A stretch of 9,445 bases of DNA from Bacteroidales bacterium (GTDB lineage: Bacteria > Bacteroidota > Bacteroidia > Bacteroidales > Muribaculaceae): assembly GCA_004554255.1 (NCBI GenBank), contig SFNC01000075.1, forward strand, positions 1 through 9,445. Reading direction: 5' to 3'. The notes beneath the pieces are model-generated. The model ran no database searches. It was not told where the DNA came from and saw only the letters and a list, made by a program, of their open reading frames with translations. Position numbers and translations under genes: made by a program. Positions 1 through 5,857 of the stretch are shown in pieces (position 1 is the first letter of the stretch; each line of letters starts with the position of its first letter).

Positions 1-89
1 ATACTTCCGGGCACCGGGATACTCAGAATCCACGATAAAAATTCACCTGCGGCCAGACAGCCGAAGATGACAGAGCATTGCTTTACCAT
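1..89 (-). CDS. CidA/LrgA family membrane protein (partial, N-terminus only)
   Basis: Reading the minus strand from an ATG at 87-89 gives 29 codons that stay open to the left edge, so only the N-terminus is present. The peptide starts MVKQCSVIFG and continues into a hydrophobic stretch with the pattern GCLAAGEFLS, then IPVPGS. This matches the first transmembrane helix and the conserved (I/L)P(I/V)PGS loop of the CidA/LrgA (YohJ-like) family, small inner-membrane proteins usually encoded just before an LrgB/CidB partner. Family members are described as holin-like or as parts of metabolite exporters. If the usual pairing holds, an lrgB-type gene lies beyond the left edge. The call rests on a short segment, but the glycine and PGS pattern is distinctive. 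It is the next gene downstream of miaA on the same strand, 138 nt away. Confidence 0.62.
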   Translation of the reverse strand, partial: MVKQCSVIFGCLAAGEFLSWILSIPVPGS

Positions 90-196
90 AAACAAATCTT
101 TTTTTCCGGCGCAAAATTATAAAATATATTAACGCGGGCGCTGATTTTTAAGATATTTTTATATTTTTTAATCTTGCTAACAAGCGATTGGCTTTG

Positions 197-222
197 CAAA
201 TATACCGCGCAAAGTGCGGCAA
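197..222 (-). promoter_or_regulatory. Candidate promoter for the CidA/LrgA gene
   Basis: On the minus strand TATATTTG (197-204) fits the Bacteroidetes -7 box TAnnTTTG. A TTG lies upstream at 220-222, but the spacer is only 15 nt against the usual 19-21. A second possible -7 box, TAATTTTG, lies at 112-119 and has no clear -33 element. The surrounding DNA at 111-180 is very AT-rich. One of these probably drives the partial gene at the left edge; I cannot decide which. Confidence 0.3.
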
Positions 223-227
223 GCTTG

Positions 228-1142
228 TCAGAGAATCACCTTCTCACCCGGCTTGACATAGTGAACGTCAGACTGTTTGGACAGCCACAGCAACTGTTTC
301 TTTGCGTATACGCGTGTGTTTTTCGCTATTCGCGCTATAGCCGTAGCGCGGTCCATAGTACCGTCAAAATGTGCGAACCATTCTTTGAATCCCACAGTAT
401 TGAGGGCGTTGAGGTGCCTGTGCGGGTACATCCGGCGAGCCTCCTCCTCCATCCCGGCATCCACCATGGCGTCCACGCGTGCGTTTATGCGCCCGAACAG
501 GTCGTCGCGGCTCCGGTCTATAGCTACCATCTGCGTGCGGAACGGGCGCTGAACCACATTTCCGGTTCTGAGTTCGGTATAGGTACGGCCGCTCTGCATG
601 CAGATTTCCACGGCGTGCATCACACGGCGCGTGTTGGCCTTGTCCACCTTGGCGAAATATTCCGGGTCCATAATCTCGAGCAGCGCGAGCACGCCGTCAA
701 GGCCGTTCTCGGCATAAATGTCGGCGACGCGGGCACGCACAGTGTCGCTGATATCGGGGATGTCGTCTATGCCCTTCGTCAGGGCGTCTATATACATCAT
801 GGAGCCGCCGCAGACCACCGCACACCCATAACTCCGGAAAAGATTATCAAGAATCTCCAGGGCGTCATCTGTGAATGCCGCGGCGCTATATTGCTCGGTA
901 ATATCCTTACACTCAATAAGATGGTGCTTCACAGCCGCAAGCTCCTCCGGCGTGGGCACGGCGGTGGTTATGGGTATGCCGCGGTATATCTGGCGCGAGT
1001 CGGCCGACACTATCTCGGTGCCGAGACGTGTGGCTATGTCTATGGCCAGCGCCGTTTTACCGGAGGCCGTAGGGCCGGTCACCACAACCAGCAAGGGCTT
1101 GTCCGTGACGGATGCCGATGCCGACTGTGGTGACCGTATCAT
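228..1142 (-). CDS. miaA: tRNA dimethylallyltransferase MiaA
   Basis: MiaA transfers a dimethylallyl group from dimethylallyl diphosphate to N6 of A37 in tRNAs that read codons starting with U, the first step towards the ms2i6A modification. The 304-residue product has the usual family length. A P-loop GPTASGKT lies at residues 23-30, and the DSRQ motif that contacts the tRNA or diphosphate is at 48-51. A GGSMMYIDA segment at 112-120 stands where many homologues have GGTGLY. RRVMHAVEI at 172-180 and the C-terminal NTRVYAKKQLLWL at 275-287 (commonly N-T-R-x-Y-A-K-R-Q in the family) complete the pattern. The ATG at 1140-1142 is the only in-frame ATG before the P-loop and leaves a short, poorly conserved N-terminal tail. 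No Shine-Dalgarno sequence is visible, as is usual in this phylum. The gene begins 17 nt after the pepT stop, so the two are probably co-transcribed. Confidence 0.95.
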   Translation of the reverse strand: MIRSPQSASASVTDKPLLVVVTGPTASGKTALAIDIATRLGTEIVSADSRQIYRGIPITTAVPTPEELAAVKHHLIECKDITEQYSAAAFTDDALEILDNLFRSYGCAVVCGGSMMYIDALTKGIDDIPDISDTVRARVADIYAENGLDGVLALLEIMDPEYFAKVDKANTRRVMHAVEICMQSGRTYTELRTGNVVQRPFRTQMVAIDRSRDDLFGRINARVDAMVDAGMEEEARRMYPHRHLNALNTVGFKEWFAHFDGTMDRATAIARIAKNTRVYAKKQLLWLSKQSDVHYVKPGEKVIL

Positions 1143-1159
1143 TGCTAACTATGTATGTG

Positions 1160-2383
1160 TCAGTTCTTTCCCACAATAGAGGCGATGTTGACAATCACGT
1201 CAACAGCCTTCTCCATGGAGGGTATGGGGATGTACTCGAATCTGCCGTGGAAGTTGAGGCCTCCGGCAAAGATATTGGGGCAGGGCAGGCCCTTGAACGA
1301 CAGCTGGGCGCCATCTGTGCCGCCGCGGATGGCCACCACCTTCGGGTCTATACCGGCATCGCGCATGGCCTGCTCGGCGATATCTATGATGTGCATCACC
1401 GGCTCGATCTTCTCGCGCATATTGAAGTACTGGTCCTTAAGCTCTATGTGACAGCAGTTTGCGTACTCCTTGTTGATTTTGCGCGCCAGGTGCTCCAGCT
1501 CCTTTTTGCGGCGCTCGAAGCGGTCGCGGTCGTGGTCGCGGATAATGTAGGTGAGGACGGTTTTTTCTACCGTTCCCTCCATGCCGACAAGGTGATAGAA
1601 ACCCTCGTAACCCTCTGTGTGCTCGGGAGTTTCCCAACGCGGGAGCATGATAGCGAACTGGTTTGCCACGCGCATGGAGTTGATCATCTTGTGCTTGGCG
1701 TAACCGGGGTGAACATTGCGTCCAATGAAAGTTACGCGCGCCACGGCGGCGTTGAAGTTCTCGTACTCCAGCTCGCCGATTTCGCCGCCGTCCATGGTAT
1801 AAGCCCAGTCGGCGCCGAATTTCTCGACATCGAACTTGTGCGCGCCAAGGCCGATTTCCTCGTCGGGGTTAAAGGCGATACGGATGTCGCCGTGCTTGAT
1901 TTCGGGGTGCTCCTGCAGATATGCCACGGCGGTGATAATCTCGGCGATGCCGGCTTTGTCGTCGGCGCCGAGCAGCGTGGTTCCGTCGGTAACTATCAGA
2001 GCCTGACCCACATAGTTCAGCAGCTCGGGGAACTGTTCGGGCGACAGCACCACATTCTCGCCTGCATTGAGCACGATGTCCTTGCCGTCGTAACTCTCTA
2101 TGATACGGGGAGTTACATTGTGGCCGGACATGTCGGGCGACGTATCCAGGTGCGAGATAAATCCGACAGTGGGTACCTTGCGGTCGGTGATATTGCCGGG
2201 GAGGGTAGCCATGAGGTATCCGTTATCGTCCAACGAAATATCCTTAAGGCCCATTGCGCTGAGTTCCTTTTCCAGGTGTCGGGCGAAAATCATCTGCCCA
2301 GGCGTGGAAGGCGTCATATTTGTCAGCTCGTCACTCTGAGTGTCGAACTTCACATATTGTAGAAATCGGTCAACAACATTCAT
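1160..2383 (-). CDS. pepT: Peptidase T (tripeptide aminopeptidase, M20B)
   Basis: A cytoplasmic di-zinc aminopeptidase that removes the N-terminal residue of tripeptides. The 407-residue product is full length for the family. The M20 metal and catalytic pattern is complete: H78 and D80 in SHLDTSPD, bridging D141 in LGADDKAG, general base E175 and ligand E176 in NPDEEIG, D198 in TMDGGEIGE, and H379 in GGLNFHG. The substrate and dimer-interface segments NVHPGYAK (223-230) and RGGTDGAQLS (353-362) are also present. The start at 2383 gives the typical MNVVDRFLQYVKFDTQS opening. It is the first gene of a probable pepT-miaA unit with a clear promoter about 60 nt upstream. A variant DnaA-box-like 9-mer at 2386-2394, just before the start, is probably chance. 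Confidence 0.96.
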   Translation of the reverse strand: MNVVDRFLQYVKFDTQSDELTNMTPSTPGQMIFARHLEKELSAMGLKDISLDDNGYLMATLPGNITDRKVPTVGFISHLDTSPDMSGHNVTPRIIESYDGKDIVLNAGENVVLSPEQFPELLNYVGQALIVTDGTTLLGADDKAGIAEIITAVAYLQEHPEIKHGDIRIAFNPDEEIGLGAHKFDVEKFGADWAYTMDGGEIGELEYENFNAAVARVTFIGRNVHPGYAKHKMINSMRVANQFAIMLPRWETPEHTEGYEGFYHLVGMEGTVEKTVLTYIIRDHDRDRFERRKKELEHLARKINKEYANCCHIELKDQYFNMREKIEPVMHIIDIAEQAMRDAGIDPKVVAIRGGTDGAQLSFKGLPCPNIFAGGLNFHGRFEYIPIPSMEKAVDVIVNIASIVGKN

Positions 2384-2441
2384 AATGTGTATAATTTTAG
2401 GGAGAAAATGCTACAAAAGGGGGCTAAATCCCACAATTCTG

Positions 2442-2472
2442 CAAAGGTAGCGAATTTCCTGCAAAAAAGCAA
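2442..2472 (-). promoter_or_regulatory. Promoter of pepT-miaA
   Basis: Read on the minus strand, a TTG -33 element (2470-2472) is followed by exactly 20 nt and then TACCTTTG (2442-2449), a perfect Bacteroidetes -7 box. Transcription would begin near 2435-2438, giving a leader of about 50 nt before the pepT ATG. The region immediately upstream is nearly identical to the one at the lipoprotein promoter (see 2467-2505 and 4231-4269). Confidence 0.75.
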
Positions 2473-2505
2473 CTTCCGCGCCAAAAACTCGCGGAGGCAG
2501 CGCAC
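2467..2505 (-). repeat. 39-nt promoter-linked repeat, copy A
   Basis: This 39-nt stretch matches 4231-4269 at 37 of 39 positions. On the minus strand it contains the core TTTTTGGCGCGGAAG directly upstream of the TTG -33 element of the pepT promoter. In both copies the distance to the TACCTTTG -7 box is identical, whereas the spacer between -33 and -7 has diverged. That pattern fits an upstream promoter element or protein-binding site more than a recent duplication of the whole region. Confidence 0.75.
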
Positions 2506-2728
2506 AGGAGTGCAAAGTTACGACGGAGGATGGTGCGTTTATATGCGCGAATGTGCCGTGTGGACAGATGAGCGCAATGTTTTCTCGGCGGGGAGACGTC
2601 GTAATCTCCGCACTTGGCAATCGTCCTGCGGGCTCGTGAAGGGCTCATGCAGAGGGCAGTCGGAGGCGGGTCTGTCGTTTTGCGTGAGGTACTTACCGGG
2701 CGTATAAACTAATCGGCTATTGCAGGCT

Positions 2729-3157
2729 CTACTTTTCCAAAAGCTTTTGTAGCAAGGGCTTTACGGAACCCGGCCAAACTGTAGACTCCATATAGTCGGG
2801 CTGTCCGGCAGGTTTGATTTTGAAACAGAAATTTGTTTTTGTCCCCACAAGGAAATCCATAATCTGTAAACCTTGCGTGGGATTACCGCCAAACATTTTG
2901 GCGAGAATTGTTTCATAAAAATTTTCGGCAAATGGATCTGCGAGGCGGTACTGACCTATTTTAGACGCGGGATTGATAACAAATGTAATCATACCCTCAT
3001 TGTAGGTGCAGGACTCGAAAGTCGCATCGGAAGTGCCTACGGTGAACGCAGCGATTTCACCTGTAAGTTGCTGAAGTTTAGCGTCATACTCGCCTTTTGC
3101 GAACAACGGTGATGACAATGCCAAAGTGGCAACTAATATCAGTAATAAACGTTTCAT
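2729..3157 (-). CDS. Small exported protein of unknown function
   Basis: I do not recognise this 142-residue protein. It has a classical Sec signal peptide: basic MKR, a hydrophobic core LLLILVATLALSS, and a likely signal peptidase I site after LFA at residue 20. That leaves a mature periplasmic or surface domain of about 122 residues. There is no lipobox. The mature part holds two cysteines (C50 and C111) that could form a disulfide, and no transmembrane segment. Patterns such as TFESCTYNEGMITFVI and DFLVGTKTNFCFKIKP suggest a small mixed alpha/beta or beta-rich domain, which is inference only. It begins 12 nt after the stop of the lipoprotein gene and almost certainly shares its transcript, so the two may act together at the envelope. 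Both look less GC-rich than the flanking housekeeping genes. Confidence 0.8.
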   Translation of the reverse strand: MKRLLLILVATLALSSPLFAKGEYDAKLQQLTGEIAAFTVGTSDATFESCTYNEGMITFVINPASKIGQYRLADPFAENFYETILAKMFGGNPTQGLQIMDFLVGTKTNFCFKIKPAGQPDYMESTVWPGSVKPLLQKLLEK

Positions 3158-3169
3158 CGTAAAGTGTTA

Positions 3170-4117
3170 TTATTGTTTTTCTATTGATAAGATTTTTGCA
3201 TCGGGTTTTACATATTCCGGCTTGAATGCTATGTCCGGGGCTATATCACTCGGGATGGCGGCAATGAAGTCAATACCCTGCTGCGTCAGCTGGCCTTCGT
3301 CTATCACGATAGCGACATTGCCAATTGTAGCCCATATACCGCTGTCGGCATTATACTCGTATGTTACCTTTGTGGCGGACTGAAGGGCAGCCCGGAGATT
3401 TCCACCGACTTTTATTTCACCATCTGTTGTCTGTATGTTTTCGGATTCATCGTTACCTTGATAGGCAGGTTCCGGCTCGGTTTCGGCCTCGGCGATAGGG
3501 CTCTCCGCGCCGACAGCGCCTGCAATATATTCGGCCTGAGTTACTACAATAATCCGATTCAGCTTTCCGTATATAAGGTTATTCTCTTGGGACTTGCTGT
3601 TTTGAGAAGTAAGGCGGAAGTTGAAGGAAAGTGCTCCGTCAGAGTATCTTGCAGGTGTCTTCCATAGCAAATTGCCGTCTCTATCCATGATAAGACAGTA
3701 GGCGCAGGATGACGGTTCGGCGCAAGAGATTCTGACTACAATATTGCACGATTTATCCTGTGCGTCAACCATAGAGAAGACGGCTTCCTTAACTTCAACG
3801 GCCATGGCATCACTTGAGCTGCATTCTATTTCAGTGCCCTCCAGTTTGGCCGCAATCTCCTCTGCCTTCGCGGCGAGTGTTGCATTGTCGGATTTTTTCT
3901 CTTCAGATAATTTTATCGCTTTTTCATGGCGGCTCTGTTGCTCATCGCGCCCGGCTTTGTAGACGTCTTGCATTGCTTCTGCCACTTCCTGATTGTTAAC
4001 TGCCATTTCGGAATATACCTCGGCAAGCTCTTTCAGGGGCTCGGATGAGCCTGAACATCCTATAAATAAGGTACATAACATTACTGCCACACCGACGAAT
4101 GAAATGATTTTCTTCAT
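3170..4117 (-). CDS. Coiled-coil lipoprotein of unknown function
   Basis: A 315-residue predicted lipoprotein that I cannot assign to a family. The signal peptide MKKIISFVGVAVMLCTLFIG ends in the lipobox F-I-G-C, with the lipidated cysteine at 21 followed by SGSS. Residues about 26-95 are rich in E, K, A and Q with heptad-like spacing (LAEVYSEMAV, KAEEIAAKLE), suggesting a helical coiled-coil stalk. Residues about 105-195 look beta-rich (CNIVVRISCAE, GALSFNFRL, IIVVTQAEYI), with cysteines C124, C132, C138 and C141. An acidic, proline-containing linker follows (about 208-230), then a C-terminal segment of about 80 residues (TKVTYEYNADSGIWATIGN). The ATG at 4117 is chosen because it gives a complete signal peptide. 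The promoter lies 90-120 nt upstream, and the gene for a second exported protein follows after 12 nt. Confidence 0.82.
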   Translation of the reverse strand: MKKIISFVGVAVMLCTLFIGCSGSSEPLKELAEVYSEMAVNNQEVAEAMQDVYKAGRDEQQSRHEKAIKLSEEKKSDNATLAAKAEEIAAKLEGTEIECSSSDAMAVEVKEAVFSMVDAQDKSCNIVVRISCAEPSSCAYCLIMDRDGNLLWKTPARYSDGALSFNFRLTSQNSKSQENNLIYGKLNRIIVVTQAEYIAGAVGAESPIAEAETEPEPAYQGNDESENIQTTDGEIKVGGNLRAALQSATKVTYEYNADSGIWATIGNVAIVIDEGQLTQQGIDFIAAIPSDIAPDIAFKPEYVKPDAKILSIEKQ

Positions 4118-4205
4118 ACTTATTATATATTATTTTAGTTAGGGACAAACACGAATCTGCCGTTTATATTACTGATTATTAATTAATCGCTCACCGGATC
4201 TGCGA

Positions 4206-4236
4206 CAAAGGTAATATTTTTCTGTAAATAAAGCAA
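4206..4236 (-). promoter_or_regulatory. Promoter of the lipoprotein/exported-protein pair
   Basis: On the minus strand a TTG -33 element (4234-4236) is separated by 20 nt from TACCTTTG (4206-4213), a perfect Bacteroidetes -7 box. Transcription would begin near 4199-4202, giving a leader of roughly 82-85 nt before the ATG at 4117. Geometry and upstream sequence match the pepT promoter. Confidence 0.75.
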
Positions 4237-4269
4237 CTTCCGCGCCAAAAACTCGGGGATGCAGCGCAC
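4231..4269 (-). repeat. 39-nt promoter-linked repeat, copy B
   Basis: This copy is 37/39 identical to 2467-2505 and sits at the same position relative to its -33 and -7 boxes. The two differences fall in the part farthest from the promoter. Similarity fades beyond 4269 and within the 20-nt promoter spacer. Confidence 0.75.
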
Positions 4270-4331
4270 CACACAGATGATTTTTAGCTCACGCTGAGGA
4301 GATTTTGGGGCCATGCTGAAGTCTTATATCT

Positions 4332-4856
4332 CGCGCGAGCCCCAAACTCTCCTTCGCGCAAGCCCTCCTCCGCGTGCTCTCCCTCTCCAAACTACTCCTC
4401 TGCGAGAGTTCTACAGAACTCCCTCCGCGAGCTCGGCGTACTCTGCGCGAGATTAAAAAACATCCGCGCGAGCCCCAAACTCTCCTTCGCGCGAGACACC
4501 TCCTCCGCGTGCTCTCACCCTCCAAAATATTCCTCTGCGAGAGTTCTACAGAACTCCCTCCGCGAGCTCGGCGTACTCTGCGCGAGATATAAAAAACATC
4601 CGCGCGAGCCCCAAACTCTCCCTCCGTGCGAGACACCTCCTCCGCGTGCTCTCCCCCTCCAAATTATTCCTCTGCGAGAGTTCTACAGAACTCCCTCCGC
4701 GAGCTCGGCGTACTCTGCGCGAGATTAAAAAACATCCGCGCGAGCCCCAAACTCTCCTTCGCGCAAGCCCTCCTCCGCGTGCTCTCCCTCTCCAAACTAC
4801 TCCTCTGCGCGAGTTCTACAGAACTCCCTCCGCGAGCTCGGCGTACTCTGCGCGAG
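4332..4856. repeat. Four-copy tandem array of a ~135-bp GC-rich unit
   Basis: Units begin at 4332, 4465, 4601 and 4737, each opening CGCGCGAGCCCCAAACTCTC. Their lengths are 133, 136, 136 and about 120 nt, the last lacking the AT-rich linker (GATTAAAAAACATC type) that joins the others. The last 46 nt of each unit (from GAGTTCTACAGAACTC to TCTGCGCGAG) are identical in all four; the middle varies. Each unit contains several short CTC-N3-5-GAG inverted motifs, for example CTCTGCGAGAG, CTCCGCGAGCTC and CTCTGCGCGAG. The plus strand is pyrimidine-rich outside these motifs. Unit lengths are not multiples of three, so the reading frame shifts from unit to unit, and no frame gives a consistent protein repeat; it is therefore treated as non-coding. 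The array ends 30 nt from the stop codon of the homocysteine methyltransferase gene and about 60 nt upstream of the 39-nt repeat at the lipoprotein promoter. Confidence 0.93.
4406..4421. repeat. Inverted repeat in array unit 1 (one of four identical)
   Basis: GAGTTCTACAGAACTC can form a 6-bp stem (GAGTTC/GAACTC) with a TACA loop. Identical copies lie at 4541-4556, 4678-4693 and 4811-4826, spaced 135, 137 and 133 nt. It is the most symmetrical element of the unit and part of its invariant core, so it is the best candidate for a protein site or RNA hairpin. Confidence 0.85.
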
Positions 4857-4885
4857 TTTTAATAAATAATCTCTGCTTGAGGGGG

Positions 4886-5767
4886 CTATGGGCGGCGGGG
4901 GTTGGCGCGGGAGGCGAGGCGGGAGAGGTGGCGGATGCAGTGGCTGTCGGTGCCGCAGCAGCCGCCTACGATGTTGAGGAGGGATTCGGCGAGTAAGGGG
5001 CGGATTTCGCCGACAAATTGGTCAGCGGATTTGTATGCTCCCGGGGCTCCGGCGTTGGGATAATAGATTGTGGGAAGCGGCGATATTGCGGCGAGTTCGC
5101 GAAGGGAGGCGACAGGCGCGTCGCAGTTAAGTCCCAGTGCGTCAATGTCGTAGGGCCGGACTATCTCCAACACGTCGGCGAGGGTATGGCCGGAGTGAAG
5201 GCGGCCCGATTGGCCTGATATTGTAACCGAGACAAACACCGGGACGGGCAGGCCGCGCCCGGCTGTGGCCCGGCGCACTCCACGTAGCTGAGCGTCAAGA
5301 ATTTGCGCGTCGTAGCACGTCTCCAGAATCAGCAGGTCCACGCCATTGTCCATCAGAACCGCGGACTGTTCGGCGGCAGCGTCGGGGTCGGGTGATGGCA
5401 GCGGGCCCATGGTCCCGGCCACAAATCTTGGTCGCGACGGGTCTGCGGCCTCCATCCTTGCGGCCTCGGCACGGGCGATTGCGACACCGGTGGCGTTCAG
5501 GCCGCGCAGCGTGTCCACGCTCCCGTATCGACTGATAGTCAGACGGTTGGCGTTGAATGTATTGGTCCTTATTATGTCAGCACCGGACTCGAGATAAGAG
5601 CGGTGAACGGCGCCGACAAGCCCGGGCGCCGACAAAGACAGCATGTCCACGCAACCACCCGCCGGGCACCGGTCCATCACGGCCGTGCCCATGGCGCCGT
5701 CAAGGGTGAGGACGCGCCGGGCAAGCGCGTCTCTCAGCTCCGTATAACGTCCTGTTCTGCAAGTCAT
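4886..5767 (-). CDS. Standalone homocysteine S-methyltransferase domain protein (MetH N-terminal type)
   Basis: The 293-residue product is a single homocysteine-binding barrel, the domain that activates homocysteine as a zinc thiolate for methionine formation. Visible motifs are LDGAMGT (22-28), ADIIRTNTFNANR (63-75), VAGTMGPLPSP (116-126), LLILETCYD (145-153), SGRLHSGHTL (187-196), the first zinc cysteine C215 in GLNC, YPNAGAPGAY (236-245), and zinc cysteines C270 and C271 in VGGCCGT. These resemble the first domain of cobalamin-dependent MetH, but the folate-binding, cobalamin-binding and reactivation modules are absent and the frame stops soon after GGCCGT, as in stand-alone enzymes. The methyl donor cannot be read from the sequence. 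It could be S-methylmethionine, S-adenosylmethionine, or a separately encoded MetH remainder. The ATG at 5767 is preferred; a TTG at 5788 would add seven residues. A good promoter lies about 40 nt upstream. The repeat array follows its stop closely. Confidence 0.88.
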   Translation of the reverse strand: MTCRTGRYTELRDALARRVLTLDGAMGTAVMDRCPAGGCVDMLSLSAPGLVGAVHRSYLESGADIIRTNTFNANRLTISRYGSVDTLRGLNATGVAIARAEAARMEAADPSRPRFVAGTMGPLPSPDPDAAAEQSAVLMDNGVDLLILETCYDAQILDAQLRGVRRATAGRGLPVPVFVSVTISGQSGRLHSGHTLADVLEIVRPYDIDALGLNCDAPVASLRELAAISPLPTIYYPNAGAPGAYKSADQFVGEIRPLLAESLLNIVGGCCGTDSHCIRHLSRLASRANPRRP

Positions 5768-5806
5768 AATGGCAATCGGCGGGCTCAATCCGCTGTTTTA
5801 CAGCCA

Positions 5807-5837
5807 CAAATTTACGATTTTTATCCCTAAAGGCAAA
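5807..5837 (-). promoter_or_regulatory. Promoter of the homocysteine methyltransferase gene
   Basis: On the minus strand a TTTG -33 element (5834-5837) is followed by 19 nt and TAAATTTG (5807-5814). Transcription would start near 5800-5803, about 35 nt before the ATG at 5767. It is divergent from the tamL promoter about 40-70 nt away. Confidence 0.7.
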
Positions 5838-5857
5838 ACCGTTGGCCGGGATGGTGA

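Larger units (their letters stand above)
2384..2728. other. Gene-poor intergenic region with the pepT promoter
   Basis: These 345 bases separate the pepT start from the 3' end of the small exported-protein gene, both on the minus strand. Nearest pepT are the 5' leader, the promoter at 2442-2472 and the promoter-linked repeat at 2467-2505. A second TAACTTTG -7-like box lies on the minus strand at 2513-2520 without a matching -33 element. The remaining part (about 2525-2728) has only a small imperfect direct repeat (GGGCTCGTGAA at 2630-2640, GGGCTCATGCA at 2641-2651) and a weak 5-bp inverted repeat (GGAGA/TCTCC, about 2592-2608). I see no convincing terminator or gene. Short open frames on both strands have no recognisable motif. 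Confidence 0.6.
4118..4331. other. Leader and promoter region of the lipoprotein operon
   Basis: This stretch contains an AT-rich leader (4118-4200), the promoter (4206-4236), the promoter-linked repeat (4231-4269), and about 60 nt of unremarkable sequence before the tandem array. I see no gene in it. Confidence 0.6.

Noticed and set aside
205..219. Hairpin terminator after miaA (CCGC...GCGG)
   Set aside because: The stem is short, contains a mismatch in the transcript orientation, and is not followed by a clear T run; it also overlaps a candidate promoter.
174..1133. Long plus-strand open frame opposite miaA
   Set aside because: Antisense shadow of miaA without recognisable motifs or a supporting promoter.
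1112..2362. Long open frame (416 codons) on the plus strand opposite pepT
   Set aside because: It lies entirely antisense to a complete, motif-perfect pepT, and its translation shows no family pattern. Such frames are expected opposite GC-rich genes.
2600..2611. 12-mer GCGGAGATTACG shared with 5867-5878 on the other strand
   Set aside because: A few matching 12-mers are expected by chance in a window of this size, and the flanking bases do not extend the match.
4332..4856. CRISPR array
   Set aside because: Units are about 135 nt and similar along their whole length, with no unique spacers of constant size and no cas genes nearby.
4289..4996. Several open frames on both strands across the tandem repeats
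   Set aside because: They exist because the repeat is GC-rich with few stops. Unit spacings of 133, 136 and 136 shift the frame, so the repeated peptide does not stay in one frame.
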